DNA of 64,000 bases from Comamonas fluminis (GTDB lineage: Bacteria; Pseudomonadota; Gammaproteobacteria; Burkholderiales; Burkholderiaceae_C): the NCBI RefSeq assembly GCF_019186805.1, contig NZ_CP066783.1:2121501-2185500 (forward strand), read 5' to 3'. The notes under the pieces were generated by a model. That model saw only the letters and a program-made list of their open reading frames with translations, made no database searches and had not been told where the DNA came from. Position 1 is the first letter of the stretch. Each line of letters starts with the position of its first letter. Position numbers and translations under genes: made by a program. This document shows positions 8,701 through 17,305 of this stretch, in pieces.

Positions 8701-8745
8701 AAAATAGCTGCAAGCGCTTGATTGGCAAGCGCTGCAGCTATTTTT
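8701..8745 (-). terminator. Dispersed-repeat hairpin acting as argA terminator
   Basis: AAAATAGCTGCAAGCGCTTG and CAAGCGCTGCAGCTATTTT form a stem of about 19 bp with one bulged A and an ATTGG loop. On the minus strand the stem is followed by a T-rich tail, just after the argA stop. It belongs to the same AGCGCTTG repeat family seen elsewhere in the window. Confidence 0.75.
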
Positions 8746-8761
8746 GATGGAGAAAGCTGAT

Positions 8762-10108
8762 TTAAAGCTTCTTCACCAGCACCTGGCTCTTGCGGCTCCA
8801 GTTGTACTTGGCCTTGCGCGCCTCGGGCAGCCATTCGGGGTCCACGGGCTGAAAGCCGCGCTTGATGAACCAGTGCATGGTGCGGGTGGTCAGCACAAAC
8901 ATGGTCTCGCAGCCCAGTGCGCGGGCGCGCTGCTCGATGCGCTTGAGCAGCTTTTCGCCATCGCCCGTGCCCTGGCTCTTGGGCGAGACCGTCACGGCGG
9001 CCATTTCGGCGGTCTTGGCGTCGAGGTAGGGGTGCAGGGCGGCGCAGCCAAAGATCACGCCGTCGTGCTCGATGACGGTGTAGCTGGCGATGTCGCGCTC
9101 GATCTCGGTGCGGTCGCGCTTGACCAGAGTGCCGTCGCGCTCGAAAGGCTCAATCAGTTGGATGATGCCGCCCACGTCGTCAATCGTGGCTTCGCGCAGC
9201 TCTTCCAGCTTTTCGTCGATGACCATGGTGCCAATGCCGTCGTGCACATAAATTTCCAGCAGCAGCGCGCCGTCGGTGGCAAAGGGCAGGATGTGGCTGC
9301 GCTCCACGCCATGCTCGCAGGCGCGCACGCAGTGCTGCAGGTAAAAGCCCACGTCGGTAGGCTCTTGCGCCGGGGGCAGCTGGGCCAGCATGCGGCGGGC
9401 AGCGTCCAGCGGCAGCTCGGTGTCGATGGGGTTGTTTTCGTCTGCAGCAGCCATGGGGTCCATGCGGATGCCGGGCACTTCGGTCAGGAACAGCAGCTTG
9501 TCGGCCTTGAGTTCAATGGCCACGCGGGTCGCCACTTCTTCCATGCTGAGGTTGAAGGCTTCGCCGGTGGGGGAGAAGCCAAAGGGCGAAACCAGCACCA
9601 TGGCTTCGGAATCCAGCGCGCTGCGAATGCCTTCCACGTCCACCTTGCGCACCAGACCCGAGTGCTTGAAATCCACGCCGTCCACAATGCCCACGGGGCG
9701 GGCGGTGAGGAAGTTGCCCGAGATCACGCGCACACGGGCACCGGCCATGGGGGTGTTGGGCAGGCCCTGGCTGAAGGCCGCTTCAATCTCGTAACGCAGC
9801 TGGCCAGCGGCTTCCTGGGCACAGTCCAGCGCGATGGAGTCCGTCACGCGCATGCCGTTGTAGTAGCGCGGCTCCTGGCCTTTCAGGCGCAGTTGCTCGT
9901 TGACCTGGGGACGGAAACCGTGCACCAGCACGATCTTGACGCCCATGGCCTGAATCATGGCCAGGTCCTGCACGATGGAGCTGAGCTTGCCGGCGTCGAT
10001 GGCTTCACCGGTCAGGCCCACCACAAAGGTCTGGTGTCGGAACTTGTGGATGTAGGGGGCCACAGACCGGAACCAGGGAACGAATGTGAAGTTGAAAACG
10101 GTGGACAT
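8762..10108 (-). CDS. argA: N-acetylglutamate synthase (amino-acid acetyltransferase)
   Basis: Catalyses the first step of arginine synthesis, acetyl-CoA + glutamate to N-acetylglutamate, in the cytoplasm. The N-terminal part (about 1-290) is an amino-acid-kinase fold with IVLVHGFRPQVNEQLRLKG, which serves as the arginine-sensing domain. The C-terminal part (about 300-448) is a GNAT acetyltransferase with the acetyl-CoA loop SPKSQGTGDGEKLLKRIEQR. The length of 448 residues is typical of ArgA. It has its own terminator hairpin and is not in an arg operon here; feedback inhibition by arginine is expected from the family. Confidence 0.95.
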   Translation of the reverse strand: MSTVFNFTFVPWFRSVAPYIHKFRHQTFVVGLTGEAIDAGKLSSIVQDLAMIQAMGVKIVLVHGFRPQVNEQLRLKGQEPRYYNGMRVTDSIALDCAQEAAGQLRYEIEAAFSQGLPNTPMAGARVRVISGNFLTARPVGIVDGVDFKHSGLVRKVDVEGIRSALDSEAMVLVSPFGFSPTGEAFNLSMEEVATRVAIELKADKLLFLTEVPGIRMDPMAAADENNPIDTELPLDAARRMLAQLPPAQEPTDVGFYLQHCVRACEHGVERSHILPFATDGALLLEIYVHDGIGTMVIDEKLEELREATIDDVGGIIQLIEPFERDGTLVKRDRTEIERDIASYTVIEHDGVIFGCAALHPYLDAKTAEMAAVTVSPKSQGTGDGEKLLKRIEQRARALGCETMFVLTTRTMHWFIKRGFQPVDPEWLPEARKAKYNWSRKSQVLVKKL

Positions 10109-10280
10109 GGCAGTGCGCGAAAACCTCGAATAGCGGTAAAAAAGCCCGCGTTCCAGTTTTTCGTGGTCACGCAGGCCTGCGGCGCAAAGTGTAGCGGCTA
10201 CTTGCGGCGATCAGCCGCTTGCAGCAAGGATTTGTGTGCGCAGATCGCGCAGTCTGTGGTGCGAAGCAAGCACTGCTTTC

Positions 10281-10380
10281 AAATAAATAGCAGCTTGCGC
10301 GCAATACAGCCTTGTTTGCAGTTCAATAAGTATTGAAGTCATTAACTGTAAAGCGCTAGCAGCTTTGATATTGATAGCAA
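10281..10380. repeat. Degenerate dispersed repeats upstream of argA
   Basis: The gap between argA and the next gene holds two diverged repeat cores: AAATAGCAGCTTGCGC (about 10285-10300) and AAAGCGCTAGCAGCTTTG (about 10350-10367), with GATAGCAA following. They resemble the AGCGCT hairpin family of this genome. The rest of the 282-bp gap shows no gene. Confidence 0.5.
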
Positions 10381-10390
10381 GCCGCCAGCA

Positions 10391-10849
10391 TCAACCTGCA
10401 GGTGGCACCGGCAACTCATGCATGCAGCCGCATTGCTCACAGGCAAAGGTGTAGAACAGCGGGCCGCTACTGGCTTGCAGGGCCTGCGCTGCGTTCACTT
10501 CCAGGTCAAAAAACCTGCCGCTGCCTTCGTCATAAATCGCCATGAAGCGGCAAGGCTGATCGCAGCAACTGTGCTGCAGCCAGTCCAGATGCTCCGGGCG
10601 GCGAAAGCGCTGGTAGCGATCGGCATGGCTGGCTGGGCGTATGGCGCGCAGCAATGGCCCGTGGGCTGGGTGCTGCGTGCGGGCTGTGAAAAGCACGCTG
10701 GAGGGCAGCAGGGCTTGGTCGGCGCCAATATCGTCAACACGTACCAGCGCGCCTTTTTCGTCCTGAGCCAGCAGCGTGAAGCCCTGGGTGTAGTAGCCGC
10801 CTTGCTTGCCCGGCTGGCTGAAGTCATGAGGAATGAAGAGCGTGACCAT
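10391..10849 (-). CDS. Conserved-looking cytoplasmic protein of unknown function
   Basis: 152 residues with no signal peptide and no membrane segment. It starts MVTLFIPHDFSQPGKQGGYY and has a Cys pair near the middle (HSCCDQPCRF) and a CEQCGC motif close to the C-terminus, which could bind a metal. Coding quality is like the neighbours. Upstream is the divergent efflux operon and downstream is argA. The start has no clear ribosome site. The family was not recognised. Confidence 0.6.
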   Translation of the reverse strand: MVTLFIPHDFSQPGKQGGYYTQGFTLLAQDEKGALVRVDDIGADQALLPSSVLFTARTQHPAHGPLLRAIRPASHADRYQRFRRPEHLDWLQHSCCDQPCRFMAIYDEGSGRFFDLEVNAAQALQASSGPLFYTFACEQCGCMHELPVPPAG

Positions 10850-11083
10850 GGATAAAAGCGGGGTTGGCGGGATGCGGGCAAGGGTCAGAGAACTCGCACA
10901 AGGTCAGTAGCTGGAGTCTGAGGAAAGTCAGAGCCAGTGCCCAGAGTACGCAGATGGATAATGCCCTATCCGAAACAGCAGACCCCCGGCCGCCCAATGC
11001 GCTGACGGATTGCAAGGCATTGAGCCTGTTTTGCCAAGGCTGTTTTGTTCTATCTCTTTACACAAGTGAGCCTGTATCCCTTC

Positions 11084-12517
11084 ATGACATTCAGCTGCTT
11101 ACCCCTGACCTTGAGTTTGCTGATGGCGGGCGCAGCGTTGACGGCACAGGCGCAGACTGCCGCAGCCCCCCTGCCCATGAGCTTTGAGCAGGCCCGCGCA
11201 GCGCTGCTGGAGCGCTCCGACCAGCTGGCCGCATCCGGCAAAGCCGTAGAAAGCGCCCGTTTGCGCCGCGAGGGCATGCAGGGGCTGGGCGGCCCCTCAG
11301 TGGCCATCACCGGCATGGCCTACCGCTATTCGGCCAATGTGGATCTGGACCTGGACCCTGCCAAGCGGGCGCTGGGCACCGGAATTTCCTATCTGCCGCC
11401 GCAGCTGGGCGGTGCGGTGGCCCAGCTTCCCAGCTTGCCCTCCAATTACGACCTGCAGCGCAAGAGCAATGTGACATCGGGCAGTTTGTCTGCTGTTTGG
11501 CCTGTTTATATGGGCGGCCTGGGTGATGCGGTGCGTGGCGAGCTCGACGCCATGACGGATGAGGCCGTGGCCGATGCCGCCAGCAGCGCCGATCAGCTCA
11601 ACACCTTGCTGGTGCAGCGCTATTTCACGGCGCAGCTGGCCGATCGTGCTGCAGCCCTGCGCCGCCGTGCTCTGGAAGGCGTGCGTGCCCATGATGATGC
11701 GGCCCAGCGCATGCTCAAGGCCGGTGTCATCGCCCAGGTGGAGCGTCTGCAGGCCAGCGCTGCACTGGCCGACGCGCAGCAGCAATCGCGCAAGGCAGAT
11801 GATGATGCAAGGCTGGCCCGCAGTGCGCTGCTGCGCACCGTGCATGCGGCGAATGTGGCCGGCGGTGTGCGCCCCAGCTCGCCTTTGTTTGTCAGCAGCG
11901 AGGCCTTGCCGCCGTTGCTGCAGTTTCAGGATGCGGCACAGGCCCATCACCCGGGTTTGAGCAAGGTGGCAGCCAAGCGCCGACAGGCCGAATCTCTGCA
12001 CGATGCCAGCCAGGCACTGCGCAAACCCCAGGTTCTGGCCTTTGGCATGCGCGACATCAATACCTCGGGCAAACCCAATTGGGTGGCCGGTGTGGCCGTG
12101 CGCTGGACGCTGTGGGACAGCATCGACCGCGACAAGCTCTCGGCCGCAGGCCAGCGCAAGGTGGAGCAGGCGGAGCTGACCGATGCCCAGGTGCGCTCCG
12201 ACATTGCCCTGCTGGTGGAGAAAAACTGGCTGGCGGTGGAGCAGTCCCGCAGCCAGTATGTGGCAGGGCAGGCGCAGGAAAACCTGGCGCGTGAGCTGCT
12301 CAGGCTGCGCCAGGCAGGTCTGAAGGAAGGCACGAGCACGGCGCTGGATCTGATCGACGCCCAGCTCAATCTGGCCAAGGTGCAGACCGAGCGCGCTGCT
12401 ACCGCCAATCAATATGTGCAGGCTTTGGCTGCCTTGCTGGAGAGCACGGGCCAGAGTGCTGAGTTCAGCCGCTATATGGCCCGCGCCGATATTCAGATCA
12501 CCACAGACGCCCCATGA
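11084..12517 (+). CDS. TolC-family outer-membrane efflux protein
   Basis: Outer-membrane channel of a tripartite export system. The protein begins with signal peptide MTFSCLPLTLSLLMAGA ending in AQAQ and then has the long helical repeats of the TolC/OEP family (for example QAELTDAQVRSDIALLVEKN). The ATG at 11084 is preferred over an in-frame TTG at 11045 because it places the signal peptide at the N-terminus. Length is 477 residues. The stop overlaps the start of the HlyD gene by 4 bp, so the operon is translationally coupled. It should pair with the fusion protein and two permeases that follow. Confidence 0.88.
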   Translation: MTFSCLPLTLSLLMAGAALTAQAQTAAAPLPMSFEQARAALLERSDQLAASGKAVESARLRREGMQGLGGPSVAITGMAYRYSANVDLDLDPAKRALGTGISYLPPQLGGAVAQLPSLPSNYDLQRKSNVTSGSLSAVWPVYMGGLGDAVRGELDAMTDEAVADAASSADQLNTLLVQRYFTAQLADRAAALRRRALEGVRAHDDAAQRMLKAGVIAQVERLQASAALADAQQQSRKADDDARLARSALLRTVHAANVAGGVRPSSPLFVSSEALPPLLQFQDAAQAHHPGLSKVAAKRRQAESLHDASQALRKPQVLAFGMRDINTSGKPNWVAGVAVRWTLWDSIDRDKLSAAGQRKVEQAELTDAQVRSDIALLVEKNWLAVEQSRSQYVAGQAQENLARELLRLRQAGLKEGTSTALDLIDAQLNLAKVQTERAATANQYVQALAALLESTGQSAEFSRYMARADIQITTDAP

Positions 12518-13593
12518 ATACACCTGTACCGAATTCGCCCGCTCCCGCGCCTGGACTTGAGCCTGATGCAAAGTCTGATGCCCGTTCTTCGGGCCAGAAG
12601 AAAAAAGGGCCGCCCATTGTGGCGCTGCTGATTGCGGCGGCGGTGCTGGTCTTTATCGTCTGGGGCTTCTGGCGTTCCGCCCAGCCTGCAGCGCCTTATT
12701 TTCAGGGGCAGATGGAGGCCAAGGAGTCTGATATTGCTCCCAAGGTCACAGCACGCATCTCCAGGGTGCATGTGACCGAAGGCCAGACCATCAAGCCCGG
12801 CGATCTGCTGGTGGAGATGGACAGCCCCGAGGTACAGGCCAAGCTGGCCCAGGCGCAGGCGGCGCGTGATGCGGCGCAGGCCGTGGCTGCCAAGGCCAAT
12901 AACGGTGCCCGCCCCGAAGAGGTGCAGATGGCACGCCTGACCTGGCAGCGTGCCCAGGCGGCGGCCGATCTGGCCAAGACCTCGTATGACCGTGTGCAAA
13001 GCCTGTTCAACCAGGGGCTGGTTTCCGCCCAGAAGCGCGATGAGGCCTATACCAACTGGCGTGCTTCGGATGCCCAGGCCCGCGCCGCCAAGGCGCAGGC
13101 CGACATGGCCGCCAGCGGTGCGCGCAGCGAAGACAAGAGCGCCGCCGCTGCGCAAGCCCGTCAGGTCGATGGCGTGGTGGCCGAAGTCAAGGCGGCCGAG
13201 GCCGAAACCCAGTTGCGCAGCCCCGTAGGTGGCGAGGTGGCCAATGTGCTGGCCAAACAGGGCGAGTTGTCGCCGCAGGGCGTTGCGGTGGTCACCGTGG
13301 TGGATCTGAAAGACCAGTGGGTGGTGCTCAATGTGCGCGAAGACCAGTTGCAGCGCTTTGCCATGAAGAGCCGCTTCACGGGCCGCTTGCCCGCGCTGGA
13401 CAACCGCAAGGCCGAGTTTGAGGTGTATTTCCTGGGTGTGCTGCCGGACTTTGCGACCTGGCGCACCACGCGTGGCAGCCAGGGCTTTGATGCCCGGACG
13501 TTCGAGATCAAGGCCAGGCCGGTGCAGCCCATTGATGGAGCCCGCCCGGGTATGAGCGTCATCGTTGAGGGCTTTGGCGGAGCGGGCGCGTGA
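12514..13593 (+). CDS. HlyD-family membrane fusion protein
   Basis: Periplasmic adaptor that links an inner-membrane transporter to TolC. One transmembrane segment lies near residues 32-52 (IVALLIAAAVLVFIVWGFW). It is followed by a biotinyl-lipoyl half (ARISRVHVTEGQTIKPGDLL), a coiled-coil hairpin rich in Ala and Gln, and the second half with TQLRSPVGGEVANVLAKQG. Length is 359 residues. The start overlaps the TolC stop (ATGA) and the stop overlaps the next GTG start (GTGA). It is close to the YhiI type found with ABC-2 permeases. Confidence 0.88.
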   Translation: MNTPVPNSPAPAPGLEPDAKSDARSSGQKKKGPPIVALLIAAAVLVFIVWGFWRSAQPAAPYFQGQMEAKESDIAPKVTARISRVHVTEGQTIKPGDLLVEMDSPEVQAKLAQAQAARDAAQAVAAKANNGARPEEVQMARLTWQRAQAAADLAKTSYDRVQSLFNQGLVSAQKRDEAYTNWRASDAQARAAKAQADMAASGARSEDKSAAAAQARQVDGVVAEVKAAEAETQLRSPVGGEVANVLAKQGELSPQGVAVVTVVDLKDQWVVLNVREDQLQRFAMKSRFTGRLPALDNRKAEFEVYFLGVLPDFATWRTTRGSQGFDARTFEIKARPVQPIDGARPGMSVIVEGFGGAGA

Positions 13594-14774
13594 GCGTTTT
13601 TACCGTCAGCCTGCGCCGCGAATGGGCAAGGCTCAGGGCTAGTTCGTGGGACTGGGCGATGGTCAGCTGGGTGCCTTTGCTGGCCCTGGCCTTGATGTGC
13701 TGGATTTTTTCGACAGGCCAGCCCTACCGTTTGCCCATCGCAGTCTGGAACGAAGACCCTTCAGCGATTTCAAGGCAGCTGGTGCGCATGCTGGAAGCCA
13801 CGCCAGGACTGGAGGTGCGCCAGATCGTGCTCAACCGCGGCGAGGCCGCCGACGCCCTGCAGCGCATGGAGGTTTACGGCGTGGTGCACATCCCGCCGGG
13901 TCTGGAAACCCAGGTCAAGCAAGGCAAGGGAGGTACGGTGACCTTGCTGCACAACGCACAACTGGCCACGGCATCCAGCTTGCTGCAACGCGATTTGAAG
14001 CAGGTGGTGGGTACCTTATCGGCGGGGGTGGAGATGCAGGCCGCCGCCAAGCGCGGCTCGCCCCGCCAGGTGCTGCAGGTGCAGATGGAGCCCATCAAGA
14101 CGCAGTTGCTGGCGCTCTTTAATGTCTCCACCAATTACGAGCAATTTCTGGCGGCCACGCTGGTGCCCGCGCTGATTCATATTCTGGCGATGACGGCAGG
14201 TGCCTGGTCCGTGGGGCGTGAGCTGCGCGACCGTACTCTGGGGCAGTGGCTGAGCCCTGCGGGGCAATCCACCGGTTTTTTGGGTGTGGCGGCGGCCCTG
14301 GTAGGCAAGCTGCTGCTGCCCGCCGTGCTGCTGTGGGGCAGTGGCATGGCTGCGCTGATGTATCTGTCGCAACTGCGCGGCTGGGCTGTGGCGGGCAGCA
14401 TGGCATGGATTGCGGTGGGGCTGGCTGCGCTGGTGGTGCTGAGCCTGGCTGCGGGCGCGACGCTGGCAGCGATTACGCTGTCGCTGCGCACGGCGCTTTC
14501 CGGCGCGGGGCTGCTGTCGGCTCCCGCCTTTGCCTTCAGCGGCGTGGGTTTCCCGCTGCTGGCCATGACCGGGAGCGCACGCGGCTGGGCTTTGTCCATG
14601 CCCTATACGCATTACGCCAGGCTGCAGCTGGAGCAGTGGCAGATGGGCGCACCCGTGGCGCAAAGCCTGCCCGTGGTTTGCGGCCTGCTGCTGGCGGCGC
14701 TGGTGCTGCTGACCTTGTCCAGCCTGGGTTTGCTGCGCGGCCTCAAGCGGCCCGACAAGTGGGGAGGGCGCTGA
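13590..14774 (+). CDS. ABC-2 type permease, YhhJ-like (first)
   Basis: 394 residues with one N-terminal membrane segment, a large periplasmic domain (about 45-180) and five or six C-terminal segments, the ABC-2 permease layout. Start is GTG at 13590, overlapping the upstream stop. In E. coli the comparable locus yhiI-rbbA-yhhJ also encodes an ATPase, but none is present between or beside these genes. It probably forms a heterodimer with the next gene product. The substrate is unknown; small hydrophobic compounds are typical for this group. Confidence 0.82.
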   Translation: MSVFTVSLRREWARLRASSWDWAMVSWVPLLALALMCWIFSTGQPYRLPIAVWNEDPSAISRQLVRMLEATPGLEVRQIVLNRGEAADALQRMEVYGVVHIPPGLETQVKQGKGGTVTLLHNAQLATASSLLQRDLKQVVGTLSAGVEMQAAAKRGSPRQVLQVQMEPIKTQLLALFNVSTNYEQFLAATLVPALIHILAMTAGAWSVGRELRDRTLGQWLSPAGQSTGFLGVAAALVGKLLLPAVLLWGSGMAALMYLSQLRGWAVAGSMAWIAVGLAALVVLSLAAGATLAAITLSLRTALSGAGLLSAPAFAFSGVGFPLLAMTGSARGWALSMPYTHYARLQLEQWQMGAPVAQSLPVVCGLLLAALVLLTLSSLGLLRGLKRPDKWGGR

Positions 14775-14777
14775 ACC

Positions 14778-15932
14778 ATGGCTACCTCATCTGAAACTAG
14801 CTTTTTGCGCCTGTGGCTGGCGAGCCTGACAGGCATCCTGCGCGACAAGGGCGCAGTGCTGCTGCTGTTCGGCGCGCCCGTACTCTATGGTTTTTTCTAC
14901 CCCTGGTTCTACAGCCAGGAGGTGGTGCAGCGTGTGCCTGTGGCCGTGGTGGTGCAGGACAACTCCAGCCTTGCGCGGCAGATGCTGCGTTTTGCCCAGG
15001 CCAGCCCGCGCATCGACCCGCAACTGGTCACCGCCGATGAAGGCGAGGCGCGTGTAGCCGTGCTGCGCGGGGATGTCATGGGCTATGCCTTGCTGCCCAG
15101 AGACCTCAAGCGTGATGTGATCCGGCGCGCCAATGTGGTGGTGCCCATCTATGCCAATGGCGCTTATCCGCTGGTCAGCAAACAGGTGCAATACGGTTTT
15201 GCAGAAGCCTTTGGTACCGTGTCGGCGGGCGTAGAAATCAAGCGGCTGCAGGCAGGCGGGCAAAGTGCCGCGCAGGCGGCCGTCAGCCGCTCGCCGGTCA
15301 ATGTCCAAGCGGTGGCCCTGTTCAATCCCACCGAAGGCTATGGCAGCTTTGTGGTGGCGGCGGTGGCTGTGCTGATCCTGCAGCAAACGCTGCTTATGGG
15401 CAGCTCCATGCTGGTGGGCACCTGGCGTGAGCAAGGCCAGGACTATGTGGGCGCACGGCAATGGCTGGCACGCATGCTGGCACTGTGCGTGCCCGGGTGG
15501 CTGGCGGGGCTGTTTTACTTCGGCTGGATTTTTATCTGGCAGGACTTCCCCCGCGGGGGCAACGCCGTGGGTGCCCTAGCGCTGCTGGCTTGCTTTGTAC
15601 CTGCGGTGGTGGGCTGCGCCTGCCTGCTGGGCTGGTGGCTGGCAGAGCGGGAAAGAGCCTTGCAAGTGGTGCTGTTCACCTCGATCCCGTTGGCGTTCCT
15701 GGCCGGTTTTACCTGGCCAGTTGAAGCACTGCCCGAGCCGCTGCAGTGGCTGCGCTGGATCTCGCCCAGCACAGCGGGCATACAGGCTTCGCTGAAATTC
15801 AATCAGCTGGGTGCGCCCCTGGTTGCGGGCTTGCCGCACTTGGCGTGGCTGGCCTGCATGGCGCTGCTGAGCTGGCTGTCGGTTTGCTGGCTGGCAAGCC
15901 GACGGCCAGTGCGGGCTTTATCAGTGGTTTGA
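14778..15932 (+). CDS. ABC-2 type permease, YhhJ-like (second)
   Basis: 384 residues with the same layout as the preceding protein: N-terminal membrane segment, extracytoplasmic domain, five or six C-terminal segments. The conserved end of ABC-2 permeases, FTWPVEALPEPLQWLRWISP, is clear. It starts 3 bp after the preceding stop and ends the operon. No nucleotide-binding subunit follows. The next gene is on the opposite strand. Confidence 0.82.
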   Translation: MATSSETSFLRLWLASLTGILRDKGAVLLLFGAPVLYGFFYPWFYSQEVVQRVPVAVVVQDNSSLARQMLRFAQASPRIDPQLVTADEGEARVAVLRGDVMGYALLPRDLKRDVIRRANVVVPIYANGAYPLVSKQVQYGFAEAFGTVSAGVEIKRLQAGGQSAAQAAVSRSPVNVQAVALFNPTEGYGSFVVAAVAVLILQQTLLMGSSMLVGTWREQGQDYVGARQWLARMLALCVPGWLAGLFYFGWIFIWQDFPRGGNAVGALALLACFVPAVVGCACLLGWWLAERERALQVVLFTSIPLAFLAGFTWPVEALPEPLQWLRWISPSTAGIQASLKFNQLGAPLVAGLPHLAWLACMALLSWLSVCWLASRRPVRALSVV

Positions 15933-15971
15933 TCGTTTATGAGGCTTAACTGCCCTTAACCCAGCTCGAAT

Positions 15972-16012
15972 AAAGCGCAAGCAGCTATTATTTTGATAGA
16001 ACTGCAGCTTTT
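15972..16012. repeat. Dispersed repeat between convergent genes
   Basis: AAAGCGCAAGCAGCTATTA, then TTTTGATAG and CTGCAGCTTTTGAGCG, an inverted-repeat member of the AGCGCT family. It lies at the convergent ends of the efflux operon and the MFS gene and overlaps the last MFS codons. It may help terminate both. Confidence 0.5.
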
Positions 16013-17184
16013 GAGCGACGCGCCTGCAGCCCCAGCATGACCAGCACCACCGCGACCAGTGGGAGCATGCCGATATTGATGCCGTTCCAGCCCGCGCTGT
16101 GCAGCAGCTGGCCTGAGCCAAACGAGGCCACGGCCACCGTGCCAAACACCAGAAAGTCATTGAGCGCCTGTACCTTGGCGCGCTCCGACGGGCGGTAGCA
16201 CTCGGTCAGCATGGCGGTGGCACCAATAAATCCAAAATTCCAGCCCACGCCCAGCAAAACCAGCGAACCCCAGAAGTGGAAGATGTCCAGTCCCATCAGG
16301 GCCAGCGCACCAGCCGCACCAATCATCAGCAGGCCCAGGGCCGTGATGGGGCGCTTGCCGAAGCGGGCAATCAGCTTGCCAGTAAAAAAGCTGGGCACAA
16401 ACATGGCCAGCACATGCCACTGAATGCCCATGGCGGCCTTGCCCACGCTATGGCCGCAGCCCACCATGGCCATGGGCGCGGCGGTCATGAGAAAGGCCAT
16501 CAGCCCATAACTGACGACGCCCGCTGCGCAGGCCACGATGAACTGGGGTGTGCGTGCAATCTCGCCCAGCGGCCGCGCATCACCGGCCGCAACCGTCTTG
16601 GCCTGAGGTGGCGGCAGGCGCAACCCTATCAGCAGCGGCAAAGCCAGCAGGGCCAGAGCCGCCTGGCTGTAGAAGCTGCCCGCAAATGGTGTGGCGGGCA
16701 GGGCGTCGCGCGTCCAGATCACCACCTGCGGGCCGATGATGGCGGCAATCAGCCCACCAATCATCACGCGTGAAATCGCCTTGGCCTGCTCATTGCTGGG
16801 CACCAGATCGGTGGCCGCAAAGCGGTAGCTCTGCACGCAGGCTGCATAAAAACCGGCCAGCGCTGTGCCAATGCAGAAGGTAATGAAGTTGCTGTGCGCA
16901 ATGCCCTGCGCGGCGACGATGCCCGAGATGACGCCCAGCAGCGCACCCAGCACATAGGCAGCGCGGCGCCCCATGCGGTTCATGATCCAGGCAGCGGGCA
17001 AGGTGGATAAGGCCAGCCCCAGCTGATAAATGCTGACGGGCAGGGTAGATGCCGTGGGGTTGCTCGACAGTTGCTGGCCCACCAGCCCGCCCAGCGAAAT
17101 GATGATGGGCGGTGAGGCACCGCCCAAAGACTGTGCGGCCACCAGCAGGCCCATATTGCGGCGGTTGTTGTTATCTGTGTTCAT
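15988..17184 (-). CDS. MFS transporter
   Basis: About 398 residues with twelve predicted membrane segments and the MFS loop 2-3 signature (MNRMGRRAAYVLGALLGVIS). The start was set at ATG 17184 (MNTDNNNRRNMG) because the 80 residues read upstream are not membrane-like, and a later start leaves room for the divergent gene. The substrate cannot be told from sequence. No regulator lies beside it; the next gene is divergent with 121 bp between the starts. Confidence 0.85.
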   Translation of the reverse strand: MNTDNNNRRNMGLLVAAQSLGGASPPIIISLGGLVGQQLSSNPTASTLPVSIYQLGLALSTLPAAWIMNRMGRRAAYVLGALLGVISGIVAAQGIAHSNFITFCIGTALAGFYAACVQSYRFAATDLVPSNEQAKAISRVMIGGLIAAIIGPQVVIWTRDALPATPFAGSFYSQAALALLALPLLIGLRLPPPQAKTVAAGDARPLGEIARTPQFIVACAAGVVSYGLMAFLMTAAPMAMVGCGHSVGKAAMGIQWHVLAMFVPSFFTGKLIARFGKRPITALGLLMIGAAGALALMGLDIFHFWGSLVLLGVGWNFGFIGATAMLTECYRPSERAKVQALNDFLVFGTVAVASFGSGQLLHSAGWNGINIGMLPLVAVVLVMLGLQARRSKAAVLSK

Positions 17185-17305
17185 GAATTCGCCAAAACGT
17201 ATTGCCAAAGGCAAGATGCAGGCATCTTGCCGCATGCAGATTGGCTTTGCATTAAGAAACAATCTGTTGCAGCGATCTTCCTTTGCTTTGGTCAAAGTTT
17301 TCACC

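Noticed and set aside
8744..10336. 530-codon plus-strand frame opposite argA
   Set aside because: Antisense shadow of argA, His/Gly/Ala-rich with no family features.
17030..17305. Upstream extension of the exported-protein gene
   Set aside because: The frame is open but overlaps the 5' end of the divergent MFS gene. The clear signal peptide starts at 17306.
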